64,000 nucleotides of DNA from CALAMC01 sp964459465 (lineage in GTDB: Bacteria; Zixibacteria; MSB-5A5; GN15; PGXB01), in assembly GCA_964459465.1 (NCBI GenBank), contig CAYWLR010000019.1, forward strand, positions 4,471 through 68,470. The letters run 5' to 3'. Made by a program: the position numbers and the translations under genes. Positions 18,111 to 26,411 of the stretch are shown piece by piece; positions within the stretch are counted from its first letter, which is position 1, and the number at the start of each line of letters is the position of its first letter. The notes beneath the pieces were generated by a model. The model worked only from the letters and a program-made list of their open reading frames with translations, ran no database searches and was not told where the DNA came from.

Positions 18111-20033
18111 TTAGCCGCCCAGCAATTCATGTTCCTGCGGCTGGGGATAGACGTGCTTCATCGGGCGCTTAATCATTTCCCATTTGCCCGAATTGGGATC
18201 CCAGCGGCAGTTGGCGAAAGCGTGCCAGTTTTGTTCATTCATTTTCGGGAAGTCGGCGCGGCGGTAATATCCCGGCCAGCGGGTTTCTTCGCGGAAGAGA
18301 ATGGTTCTGGCGTGAGCTTCAGCCTGCCACATACGCTGGATGTTTTCCCAGCAGCGGAGCAATTCATGCAGGTCGGCCGCGGCCAGCTTCTCGGAGTCTT
18401 CCTTCAAGAAGGTAAGCAACTCGAGAGCGCGATCCAGACAAGCCTTATTGGTCGAGAATTGAGACGTAACTCCAGCCACGTATTCGTCCATGATCTTTTG
18501 GAGACGGAACATGAACATCTTGGGCTTGATGTAGTTGGGGTTGACTTCCGGATCCGTGGTGGCATTCTTGTGAGCTTCGAAGGTTTCCAGGGGTTTGAAT
18601 ACGAGCTTCTTGTATTCATCGACTTTGGCCTTGTCAATATTCGGCAGAGTGTTGTTCTCCACGACGAACTTGACGGCGGCTTTGCCCACGATGCGGCCTT
18701 CGGCGTGCGAACCGGTGGAGAATTTATGGGATGAGGCACCCGACGCATCACCGGCGCAGAACAGGCCTTTGATGGTCGACATGTGGCTGTAACCCCAGAA
18801 ATATTCACCCTTGGTTTCGGCCGACTGCAGGTCTTCCGGACCGCTGACCCAGGCACCGGAGGCGCCGGAGTGGGAACCAATAAAGTACGGTTCGGCGGCG
18901 GCGATTTCGGAAGATTTCTTTTCGGGTTCGACATTGTTGGCGGCCCAGAGAATGGCCTGCGATATGGTCATATCGAGGAAGTCTTCCCAAGCTTCGGATT
19001 CGAGTTCTTTGAGCTTTTTCTTGGCTTCTTTCTCGTCACCGGATTCCTTCACGATTCTCTGGATAGCTTCTTCGGTCCTCATGTAGATGGGGCCTTTGCC
19101 TTCCATGGTATCGAGCATGCCCAGCCAGTTGCGAAGGTTGGCCGGAATCGGCTTGACCAAACCATAGGGTTTCCAGTTTTCAAGCTCGCCTTTGCGTTCG
19201 ATCATGTAGTTGCCGCCCATGGCGTTCGTGGCGGCTGACTTGAAGAGCAAGAACCAGGCGCCAACCGGACCATAAGCATCTTTAAAACGAACGGGGATAA
19301 AGCGGACTTCCTGTGAAGTCATTTCGGCACCGGCGCGTAACGTGAAATAGGCGCTGGAGCCGGAGTTCCACGGCGGATACCAGGCGCGGCCGAGGCCTTC
19401 ACCGGTACTGCGTGGCTTGAAGACGTGCACGGCACCACCCATGGCGCAGATGACGGCTTTGGCGCGGAAAACATAAAACTTGTTTTCACGGACGCTGAAG
19501 CCGACCGCGCCGGCGATGCGATTACCATCGAGCAACGGTTCGGTGATGAAAACACGTTCGAAATACTCACCACCGGCTTCGGCCAGGGCGTTTTTGGCGG
19601 CTTCGGCAATGATGACCTTGTAGGATTCACCATTGATCATGAGCTGCCAGCGGCCTTCGTGAACATAGCGGCCTTCGGCGTCTTTCCAGATCGGAAGACC
19701 CCATTTCTCGAACAGGTGCACGGTCGAGTCGACGTGCCGGGCAATATTGGCGACGAGGTCTTCGCGGATGATGCCCATCAGGTCCATGCGGACGTAATCG
19801 ACGTAATCCTTGACCGTGTTTTTGCCTTCGTGCAGGCCGACATACTGGTTAAGGGCCGAAAGACCCATCGCCACTGCTCCGGAGCGTTCCATCGCGGCTT
19901 TGTCGACCAGCGTGACTTTCACGTTGTTCTTCTTCGCCCAGTAGGAAGCTTCCACGGCGGCGCCGCAGGCGGCCATACCACCACCAAGAATCAGAAGATC
20001 AGTGGTGATTTCTACAGTCTCAAAATTCTGCAT
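18111..20033 (-). CDS. aprA: Adenylylsulfate (APS) reductase, alpha subunit
   Basis: 640 residues, FAD-containing subunit that reduces APS to sulfite and AMP. The Rossmann FAD motif ILGGGMAACGAAVEASYW is at residues 15-32. GSHSGASGAWVSGPEDLQ and FCAGDASGASSHKFSTGSHA (about 389-445) match the FAD-contacting and capping regions of AprA. Length is close to the roughly 650-660 residues of other AprA. Start ATG is preceded by AGGAAAGG. It follows aprB by 21 nt and ends the unit at a terminator. Cytoplasmic; electrons come from QmoABC via AprB. Confidence 0.97.
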   Translation of the reverse strand: MQNFETVEITTDLLILGGGMAACGAAVEASYWAKKNNVKVTLVDKAAMERSGAVAMGLSALNQYVGLHEGKNTVKDYVDYVRMDLMGIIREDLVANIARHVDSTVHLFEKWGLPIWKDAEGRYVHEGRWQLMINGESYKVIIAEAAKNALAEAGGEYFERVFITEPLLDGNRIAGAVGFSVRENKFYVFRAKAVICAMGGAVHVFKPRSTGEGLGRAWYPPWNSGSSAYFTLRAGAEMTSQEVRFIPVRFKDAYGPVGAWFLLFKSAATNAMGGNYMIERKGELENWKPYGLVKPIPANLRNWLGMLDTMEGKGPIYMRTEEAIQRIVKESGDEKEAKKKLKELESEAWEDFLDMTISQAILWAANNVEPEKKSSEIAAAEPYFIGSHSGASGAWVSGPEDLQSAETKGEYFWGYSHMSTIKGLFCAGDASGASSHKFSTGSHAEGRIVGKAAVKFVVENNTLPNIDKAKVDEYKKLVFKPLETFEAHKNATTDPEVNPNYIKPKMFMFRLQKIMDEYVAGVTSQFSTNKACLDRALELLTFLKEDSEKLAAADLHELLRCWENIQRMWQAEAHARTILFREETRWPGYYRRADFPKMNEQNWHAFANCRWDPNSGKWEMIKRPMKHVYPQPQEHELLGG

Positions 20034-20054
20034 AATTACCTTTCCTCCTGACCA

Positions 20055-20495
20055 TTACTTGATGGTGTAAACTTCGTTCATGTTCAACGCTTCCGGTTCC
20101 TGAGCGAGTATATGGTCGTTCAGGTTGCCATGAGCGGTCTTGTAACCGCCCGCCGGCTGCGCTTTACCTTCTTCGGTAGTGCGAATGGGGAATTTGAAGC
20201 GCTTCAACATGCCATTACGGAACTTGACGGTCCACATAATGCTGTCGGTCGAGCGCATCGGGGTGACACTGGCACCCATGGGGACAAAATCCGCATAACC
20301 GCGTATTTCGATCGCCTGTACGGGGCAGATCTTGACGCAGCTGTAACATTCCCAGCACATCTCCGGTTCCTGATTGTAGGCTTTCATTTTTTCCTTGTTC
20401 AGGACCATGAGATCGTTGGGGCAGATGTACTGACAGGCGGTTTTGTCCAAGGCTTTGCACCCATCACACTTATCCGGGATTACAAAACTCGGCAT
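20055..20495 (-). CDS. aprB: Adenylylsulfate (APS) reductase, beta subunit
   Basis: 146 residues, ferredoxin-like electron-transfer subunit. Two [4Fe-4S] sites are visible: Cys10, 13, 21 and 25 (CDGC ... CQYIC) and Cys47, 50, 53 and 57 (CWECYSCVKIC). The C-terminal tail wraps around AprA in known structures, and the PAGGYKTAHGNL segment here fits that. Start ATG has AGGAGG. It sits 61 nt downstream of sat and directly upstream of aprA, the usual order in sulfate reducers. Confidence 0.97.
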   Translation of the reverse strand: MPSFVIPDKCDGCKALDKTACQYICPNDLMVLNKEKMKAYNQEPEMCWECYSCVKICPVQAIEIRGYADFVPMGASVTPMRSTDSIMWTVKFRNGMLKRFKFPIRTTEEGKAQPAGGYKTAHGNLNDHILAQEPEALNMNEVYTIK

Positions 20496-20556
20496 TTAAA
20501 TCCTCCTTGTACGTCTTGGATCAGGATTGTGTTTATTTTATAAACCTTTTTTATTG

Positions 20557-21783
20557 TCATTTTTTCTTGGCATCGCCGGTGGCGTGACCGTGCAGTTTCA
20601 CTTCCACTTTATCCTCGTCCTTGATACTGGCGTAATAGTCACGCAAAATCGCCAGGACCTCCGGACGCGAAAATTCCGCCGGAATGTCGCCGCCCTCTGA
20701 CAATCCCTTGCGCAGAGCCGTGCCGCTTAAAAACAGACGGTCTTCTTTGGGATGAGGACAGGTTTTCATGGAAGCCATGCCCTGGCACTTGTAGCAGTAA
20801 AATGTCCAGTCGATCGGCAACATCTTGCACTCCAGTGCACCGTCCCAGAGTTTGTGGAAAATCTCCTGGGCGTCAAACGGTCCATAGTAATCGCCGACCC
20901 CGGCATGGTCACGGCCGATGATCATGTGCGTGCAACCGAAATTCTGACGGAATACGGCATGGAGCAGACCTTCGCGCGGCCCGGCGTAGCGCATATCCAG
21001 AGGATAGCCGCCCTGGACCACGCGGTTCTTGTCGAAATAATGCTCTACCAGAGTGTCGATGCATTTGACGCGAACGTCAGCCGGAATATCCCCGGGCTTC
21101 AGATTTCCGACCAGTTGATGAATATAAAGACCATCAGATACTTCAATCGCAATCTTGGCCAGGTATTCATGCGAGCGGTGCATCGGATTGCGGAGCTGCA
21201 ACGCGGCAATGGTCTTCCAGCCCTTTTCCTCGAAAATTTTGCGGCTTTCCGCCGGACGCTGATAAATGCCCTTGAATTCGGTAGGGAAGTAGCTTTCCGA
21301 CAATACCTTGACCGGGCCGCCGATATTCCAGGCTTTCTGACCGCGAACCATCTTGACACCGGGATGAGCCTCGTCCGTGGTCGTAAAGACATGCTTGCAC
21401 TCGAAATCCTTGTCGATCTGGTACGATTCGGTCACCTTCATCGTTCCCATTATTTCATTTGTCTCTCCAGACACCAGGCAGATTTCGGTTCCGGCGGCAA
21501 TTTTAGAATCATGCGACAGTGTTACCGGTATTGGCCAGAAAGTGCCGTTGGTCAGTTTCATGTGTTCACAAACGCTCTTCCAGTCGGCCTGACCCATGAA
21601 TCCTTCAAGGGGTGTGAAGCCGCCAATACCGAGCATGATCAAATCACCGGTTTCGCGAGTCGTCATGACGACTTTGGGAAGACCGGCCGCTTTTTTGAGT
21701 TCCTGCTCTTTCTCTTTACCTTCAAGCAAAAGAATTTTCAGCTCATCTGCACCATGGGGTTTGATTAGCTTGGAATGTGCCAT
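20557..21783 (-). CDS. sat: Sulfate adenylyltransferase (ATP sulfurylase)
   Basis: 408 residues of the single-chain Sat family, which makes APS and pyrophosphate from sulfate and ATP. Active-site motifs: QLRNPMHRSHEYL near residue 196 (QxRN and HxxH) and GRDHAGVGDYYGPFDAQEIF near 289. Four cysteines near the C-terminus (CYKC ... C) match a metal site seen in some dissimilatory Sat enzymes. No APS-kinase domain is fused, as expected for dissimilatory use. First gene of the sat-aprB-aprA unit; AGGTGAT precedes the start. Four palindromic sites lie within 190 nt upstream. Confidence 0.97.
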   Translation of the reverse strand: MAHSKLIKPHGADELKILLLEGKEKEQELKKAAGLPKVVMTTRETGDLIMLGIGGFTPLEGFMGQADWKSVCEHMKLTNGTFWPIPVTLSHDSKIAAGTEICLVSGETNEIMGTMKVTESYQIDKDFECKHVFTTTDEAHPGVKMVRGQKAWNIGGPVKVLSESYFPTEFKGIYQRPAESRKIFEEKGWKTIAALQLRNPMHRSHEYLAKIAIEVSDGLYIHQLVGNLKPGDIPADVRVKCIDTLVEHYFDKNRVVQGGYPLDMRYAGPREGLLHAVFRQNFGCTHMIIGRDHAGVGDYYGPFDAQEIFHKLWDGALECKMLPIDWTFYCYKCQGMASMKTCPHPKEDRLFLSGTALRKGLSEGGDIPAEFSRPEVLAILRDYYASIKDEDKVEVKLHGHATGDAKKK

Positions 21784-21813
21784 TGCATCACCTGTTTTTA
21801 TTTATGTTTTTAA

Positions 21814-21973
21814 TGTTACTGCTTTCACAAATCGGCCGGCTTCAGAGTATATCGTATGTGACAAAATTCACAAGACCTGCTATATATTTTTTCGACCTCT
21901 TTAGCCCTAAAGCCAAGTAAGAATGTAACTTTTTTCACAAGCAATGTCAAGCGGAAAAGTGACTGATTTCACA
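21814..21973 (-). promoter_or_regulatory. Four CRP/FNR (HcpR-like) operators upstream of sat
   Basis: Four sites share a 5-N6-5 layout. 21814-21829 reads TGTTA-N6-TCACA; 21857-21872 TGTGA-N6-TCACA (perfect arms); 21924-21939 TGTAA-N6-TCACA; 21958-21973 AGTGA-N6-TCACA. The nearest is 31 nt before the sat start. The pattern matches the known HcpR consensus in sulfate reducers (TTGTGA-N6-TCACAA), a CRP/FNR-family regulator of sat, apr, dsr and hcp genes. Assignment to HcpR is inference; several sites together suggest strong or cooperative control. Confidence 0.65.
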
Positions 21974-22226
21974 AGAAACCCCTGGGTTCCACCCCATGTT
22001 TTGTAACACATTGGTAGATTGTGAGATAGGAAGACACTTTATTTGTCACAAAAGACGTGTCCTTTGGTCTTGCATGCCCCCTTAAGGCCGAAAATGCGCC
22101 ATTATTGTGGCAAAACGATAAAGACATCCCTCTGCGATAATTTCCGCCGGGAAATTTAATATGGAGTATTGTTGTCATTATTTAAATAAAACATGAGGAA
22201 AATTTCATTACCGTAAAATATCACTT

Positions 22227-22277
22227 TGTGAAAAAAGTAACAAAATTCTTGACAGTATTCATGTCAAAATTTATTAT
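22227..22277 (+). promoter_or_regulatory. qmoC promoter with HcpR-like operator
   Basis: Operator TGTGA-N6-TAACA at 22227-22242 is followed by a consensus -35 TTGACA (22249-22254), a 17-nt spacer and a -10 TATTAT (22272-22277). The operator abuts the -35, a position suited to activation or repression by a CRP/FNR protein. The same TGTGA-N6-TAACA variant recurs before qmoA and, inverted, before sat. Confidence 0.65.
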
Positions 22278-22342
22278 AAGGCCAACGAAAATTTGAATGC
22301 TTAAGTAATATCGAAATACGTGACCGAAAGGAGAACCCCTTC

Positions 22343-23533
22343 ATGGCGGCCGGGAAAATCATCGATCCCGATTTGAATCTCATTCGCGAGGTCAAAAAGG
22401 CGGGGGGCGACACCCTTAAGAAATGCTATCAATGTGCCACCTGTTCGGTGGTCTGCAACCTGTCGCCCGAGGACAGACCTTTTCCCCGTAAAGAAATGCT
22501 CCTGGCGCAATGGGGTCAAAAGGATGCCCTTGTGAGCGATCCCGACTTGTGGTTATGTCATCAGTGTAACGACTGTTCCACTCATTGTCCGCGGGGTGCG
22601 CGGCCCGGCGACGTACTCGCGGCCTTAAGAACCTATATATATAAGAGCTTTGCTTTTCCGGCGTTTATGGGAAAAGCCGTCAATTCTCCCAAGGCGCTGC
22701 CGTTGCTGCTTTTGGTTCCGGTTCTCATTCTCCTTGCGGCCGTTCTGCTTTTACCCAAAGTCGGTCCCAATGGGGAGATTCTCTATCTGACCAGCACCAC
22801 CGTCGATTTTGATTATTTTCTGCGTCACAGCTTTGTCGATGCCTTCTTTGTCATCGGCAATATCATTATTTTCATTTTCGCGGCAACTGGGTTTATAAGA
22901 TTCTGGAAAGGGTTGAAATCCTCCGGCCCGCCGCTGGAAATTTCGTTTTTTTCGGCTTTTATTCAAACCATCAAAGAAATCCTGACTCATAAACTGTTTG
23001 CTTCGTGCGAACAGAACAAACCACGGAGGGTGGGGCACTTGCTTTTGTTTTACGGTTTTATCGGGGCCATGATCACCACCGGTGCCGTTTTCATTTTAAT
23101 TTTTGTGCCGCATTATTTGCACGAGTTTAAGATCATGAATATCAGCATCATGCCGATGCCGCCGGTGGACCTGCCCAACCCCATAAAAATTATCGGAGGC
23201 TTGAGCGGTCTGGCTTTGTGTATCGGCGGAGCAATGCTTATTTATCGTCGCTGGACCAACCGCGATGGTGTTGGGGCCAACGGGTATTCTGATTATTTAT
23301 TCCTGTATATGCTGTTCATGGTCGGATTGTCGGGCATGTTTTCGTGGATCACGCGCCTGATCGGCATCCCCATGCTGGCTTATCTTGTCTATTTCTGGCA
23401 TTTGGTCGTGGTTTATTTTTTGCTCTGGTATATGCCGTATTCCAAATTCGCCCATATGATATACCGAACGCTGGCGCTGGTTTACGCCCGGGGGATTAAA
23501 CGCCTGCCGCGAGCGGCAGTGCCGGTTCGGTAA
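22343..23533 (+). CDS. qmoC: Quinone-interacting membrane-bound oxidoreductase subunit C
   Basis: 396 residues fusing an HdrC-like N-terminus with an HdrE/NarI-like cytochrome b membrane domain. Two [4Fe-4S] sites are visible: CYQCATCSVVC from Cys28 and CHQCNDCSTHC from about Cys72. At least five hydrophobic segments follow, starting at LPLLLLVPVLILLAAVLLL, with histidines suited to heme b ligation. QmoC takes electrons from menaquinol and passes them to QmoAB and AprBA. AAAGGAGA precedes the ATG. Unusually, it is not in an operon with qmoAB (41.8-45.3 kb) but diverges from sat. Confidence 0.92.
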   Translation: MAAGKIIDPDLNLIREVKKAGGDTLKKCYQCATCSVVCNLSPEDRPFPRKEMLLAQWGQKDALVSDPDLWLCHQCNDCSTHCPRGARPGDVLAALRTYIYKSFAFPAFMGKAVNSPKALPLLLLVPVLILLAAVLLLPKVGPNGEILYLTSTTVDFDYFLRHSFVDAFFVIGNIIIFIFAATGFIRFWKGLKSSGPPLEISFFSAFIQTIKEILTHKLFASCEQNKPRRVGHLLLFYGFIGAMITTGAVFILIFVPHYLHEFKIMNISIMPMPPVDLPNPIKIIGGLSGLALCIGGAMLIYRRWTNRDGVGANGYSDYLFLYMLFMVGLSGMFSWITRLIGIPMLAYLVYFWHLVVVYFLLWYMPYSKFAHMIYRTLALVYARGIKRLPRAAVPVR

Positions 23534-23709
23534 TTGGCTCTTGGATTCGAATTATTTAGCCTGATGGATATGGCTGCAGGGGCAAAACCGATAGTCGCGC
23601 CGTGAAAAGGGAATGGCCCGCTCCGTTTTTCCCAACCATTCCGGAACATTTTGGAAAAAAAGGCATTAAAGCGTTTAAACAAAGTGAAAATTTTAAGGAG
23701 GACTGCGTA

Positions 23710-24147
23710 ATGTCAACCAAAGAGGCCCAGCAAAAAATTGTCGATAACATGCAACGTTGGATGAAAATTGAAAATGCGTCGGTCGCATCCACCGGCAAAG
23801 TCATCGAAAAAACCAATAATCCCATAGTCAGGCTGATCATGGAAATTATCCAGCGCGATTCCCAGTTGCACTATCGCGTCCAGGAATTGATCGCCGATAG
23901 CCTGACCACCAAAACCATCACGCTCACACCGGACGAAGTCGGCGAAGTGTGGGACCTGGTGGAAAAACACATCAACCTGGAAAAGAAAACGGTTGAACTG
24001 GCCCATGAAGCGCTGGAAGCAATTAAAGGCAAGCGGATGATGGTTCAAGAGTATCTTTTGCACTACCTTCTGGTCGACGAGGAAAAGCACAATGACGTGC
24101 TCGACAAGATGCGGCTTATCAAGGAGAAGATGTATCCGTACGGTTAA
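23710..24147 (+). CDS. Small ferritin-like four-helix protein
   Basis: 145 residues from the ATG at 23710, chosen because AAGGAGG lies at 23695-23701; the longer ORF from 23602 has no such site. The sequence is all-helical with acidic and His residues in repeated positions: MKIENAS, IQRDSQLHYRVQE, EKKTVELAHEAL, DEEKHNDVLDKM. This is the pattern of ferritin-like proteins with a carboxylate/His diiron site. No rubredoxin domain, so not a full rubrerythrin. It follows qmoC by 176 nt in the same direction and ends at a clear terminator. Role unknown; oxygen or peroxide protection of the Fe-S-rich pathway is a guess. Confidence 0.65.
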   Translation: MSTKEAQQKIVDNMQRWMKIENASVASTGKVIEKTNNPIVRLIMEIIQRDSQLHYRVQELIADSLTTKTITLTPDEVGEVWDLVEKHINLEKKTVELAHEALEAIKGKRMMVQEYLLHYLLVDEEKHNDVLDKMRLIKEKMYPYG

Positions 24148-24178
24148 ACCAGCTTCATTATTTCCGAATATAATATTG

Positions 24179-24207
24179 GCGTCGGATTAAGATTCCGGCG
24201 CTTTTTT
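24179..24207 (+). terminator. Rho-independent terminator after ferritin-like gene
   Basis: Stem GCGTCGGA / TCCGGCGC (one G-T pair) with a loop of about 7 nt and a run of six T, 31 nt after the stop at 24147. It closes the plus-strand qmoC/ferritin-like unit before the convergent cobA-hemD gene. Confidence 0.75.
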
Positions 24208-24220
24208 ATTGATTGAATGA

Positions 24221-25750
24221 TTATCCGGCCCAGACGGCGAGTTCATCCACGACCGATTCAATGGCGGGCGTGCGGGCCTCGTAGGCGACATTCAGGCCGC
24301 AGGCTTCGATGACTTTTGAAGTTGTCTTCCCGATTGATACTATTTTCGCTTTTTCTGTCAGCCGCTTGAGTTCGTCTTTGTCAAGATTGACCATGAATCC
24401 ATCGACCGCCCGGCCGCTGGTGAATATGATATAATCCGGGGGGTATTCGAAAAGCTTTTCTTTGGCCTCATCGGGCCAGTATACGAATGTCGTTTTATAA
24501 ACAATTAGCGGGATGACTCGGGCGCCGGCCGTTTCGAGCATTTTGGCCACCGGGTCGGTATCTTGCGCCCCGGCGACGCGAATAATGGTACTGCCTTTTA
24601 TATCTTTTTCGGCAATCAGTCCTTCGGCCAGAGCCAGCGACGACGACTTCTCCGGGGCGTAATCATCGACAAGACGGTGCTTTTGCAATGCCCGAAGTGT
24701 GCCGTAACCCATGCGGGCGATCTTGTATTGTGATAATGTCCGGATATCCCTGAAGTGCCCCAGGTACTGCCTGATAAAATGATCGACACCGTTTTCACTG
24801 GTAAAAAGAAGCCATTTATCATCGGTCATGATATTTTTAAGCTGTTTCCAGCCGGTGTCGTCGATGATTTCTTTGACCGCGATGGTTGGATATGCCAGAA
24901 CTTCCGCCCCGTGCATGCGAAGTCTTTCATACATTTCCCAAGCCTGGTGGCCTGGTCGGGTGACCATGACCCGTTTTCCCCAGAGTGGCTTCGATGATAT
25001 CCATTCCATTGTCTTTTTTAATTCAATCGCATGACCGACCACGAAAATGGCCGGGGCCTTTATCCTGTTTTCTTTTGCATCCTGTGGCAGTTTGCCCAGC
25101 GTCGAGATTATCGTACGCATGGTCGGGAACGTGCCCCGTTCGATTATGACCGCCGGTACCGCGGCATCCATACCGCCGTCGAGCAATTCGCCGGTTATTC
25201 TTTCAATCTCGGCGACGGCCATATATATCGCCAATGTCCCGCCCGGTAATCTGGCAATCTGCTTCCAGGGGACCCCGGATAATTCTTTTTCCCTGGCCTT
25301 GTGGCCGGCGGCGAATATCACAAAGGACGCCTTTTCGCGATCGGTCAAGGGAATACCGGCATAGGCCGCCGCCGCTATCGCGGCCGTGACACCGGGGACG
25401 ATTTCGAAAGGAATATTATGCTTTTTGAGAAAACGAGCTTCTTCACCGCCGCGTCCGAAAATGAGGGGATCACTGCCTTTGAGGCGAACCACGACTCTGC
25501 CTTCACTGGCCAGCTTCAGCAGGAGACTATTGATTTCATCCTGCAATATATTTTCTTTCCCTCCCCTTTTGCCGACATAGTGTTTTTCAACCTTGGCGGG
25601 CAGCGTCACAATGAGCTCGTCGGGAATCAGGCTGTCATAAACGACAGCATCACAAGAATGAAGTAAGTCTTTTCCCTTGACTGTAATCAGACCCGGATCA
25701 CCCGGTCCGGCGCCGACCAGATATACAATGCCTGTCTCAATCCTGGTCAT
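24221..25750 (-). CDS. cobA-hemD: Uroporphyrinogen-III C-methyltransferase / uroporphyrinogen-III synthase fusion
   Basis: 509 residues with two enzymes. Residues 1 to about 250 are SAM-dependent uroporphyrinogen-III methyltransferase: YLVGAGPGDPGLITVKG at 9-25, VVRLKGSDPLIFGRGGEEA near 86, VPGVTAAIAAAAYAGIPLT near 118. From about 255 on is uroporphyrinogen-III synthase: KRVMVTRPGHQA, LLFTSENGVDHF, YIIFTSGRAVDGF. Together they close hydroxymethylbilane to uroporphyrinogen III and methylate it to precorrin-2, the siroheme branch point. It overlaps sirC by 14 nt. The fusion is known in clostridia and several sulfate reducers. No hemC or hemB is seen in the window. Confidence 0.93.
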   Translation of the reverse strand: MTRIETGIVYLVGAGPGDPGLITVKGKDLLHSCDAVVYDSLIPDELIVTLPAKVEKHYVGKRGGKENILQDEINSLLLKLASEGRVVVRLKGSDPLIFGRGGEEARFLKKHNIPFEIVPGVTAAIAAAAYAGIPLTDREKASFVIFAAGHKAREKELSGVPWKQIARLPGGTLAIYMAVAEIERITGELLDGGMDAAVPAVIIERGTFPTMRTIISTLGKLPQDAKENRIKAPAIFVVGHAIELKKTMEWISSKPLWGKRVMVTRPGHQAWEMYERLRMHGAEVLAYPTIAVKEIIDDTGWKQLKNIMTDDKWLLFTSENGVDHFIRQYLGHFRDIRTLSQYKIARMGYGTLRALQKHRLVDDYAPEKSSSLALAEGLIAEKDIKGSTIIRVAGAQDTDPVAKMLETAGARVIPLIVYKTTFVYWPDEAKEKLFEYPPDYIIFTSGRAVDGFMVNLDKDELKRLTEKAKIVSIGKTTSKVIEACGLNVAYEARTPAIESVVDELAVWAG

Positions 25751-26393
25751 GATCGGTTGTTTCCAACATTTCTATCAAAAGGTCTTTGATTTGGCCGCCA
25801 TCTTTTTCTTTTAATATCTCTTTCCAGTCGGCGTTTAAGAAGCGATCGATGCAGGCTTCCTGTCGCAATTTATTGCCGGGAAAACGTCTTTTAAGTTCAT
25901 CTCGGAAACAGGCGGCATAATCGGCGATCTTCTCCCAGTGTTCGGGGAAAATTGTATCCAGTATGATTTTCAAATGACTGGCAAGAAACGGCGCGGTGCC
26001 GTCGGTGGAAACCGCCACCGACAGATGATGGCGCCGGATCGTGGCCGGGAAAATAAAATCGCACAGGGGAGGATTATCGACGACATTAACCGGTATGCCG
26101 ACATTATGACAATCATCGTAAACCTGCTTATTGACGGCCTCATCGTTGCAAGCCGCGATGACCAGCCCGAAAGCGGTGGCATCATTCTTAATGTAACTTC
26201 GTTCTTCGAGTTTCACAAGTCCGCGGTCGCGGTAGTATTTTATTTTGTCATCGGCTTCTTCGGCAATGACGGTGATGTCGGCCCCGTAGTCGATTAAATT
26301 ATCAATTTTACGCACGGCCACTTTGCCGCCTCCGACCACAAGACAGCGGCGTTCATGCATCGATATGTTAATCGGCAGATATTTTTTCTTCAT
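25737..26393 (-). CDS. sirC: Precorrin-2 dehydrogenase / sirohydrochlorin synthase
   Basis: 218 residues, Met8p/CysG N-terminal type. The NAD-binding motif CLVVGGGKVAVRKIDNLI starts near residue 18, and NVVDNPPLCDFIFPATIRR (about 99-117) holds the conserved DxxxxCDF region. The length is typical of a dehydrogenase with dimerisation helices; ferrochelatase activity is uncertain. It oxidises precorrin-2 to sirohydrochlorin for siroheme, the DsrAB cofactor. Middle gene of the hemA-sirC-cobA/hemD run, 18 nt after hemA. Confidence 0.92.
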   Translation of the reverse strand: MKKKYLPINISMHERRCLVVGGGKVAVRKIDNLIDYGADITVIAEEADDKIKYYRDRGLVKLEERSYIKNDATAFGLVIAACNDEAVNKQVYDDCHNVGIPVNVVDNPPLCDFIFPATIRRHHLSVAVSTDGTAPFLASHLKIILDTIFPEHWEKIADYAACFRDELKRRFPGNKLRQEACIDRFLNADWKEILKEKDGGQIKDLLIEMLETTDHDQD

Positions 26394-26411
26394 CGGTCAT
26401 CCCCGGTTTAT

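Larger units (their letters stand above)
21784..22342. promoter_or_regulatory. Divergent sat / qmoC control region
   Basis: 559 bases without a gene, between divergently transcribed sat and qmoC. The sat side carries four palindromic sites and the qmoC side one site plus a promoter, listed separately. The middle (about 21975-22220) shows no coding signal; it contains a GTCACA word near 22046 but no further clear palindrome of the same spacing. Confidence 0.7.

Noticed and set aside
20752..21768. 338-codon open frame on the plus strand across sat
   Set aside because: Shadow of sat; no recognisable motif and no separate ribosome site or promoter.
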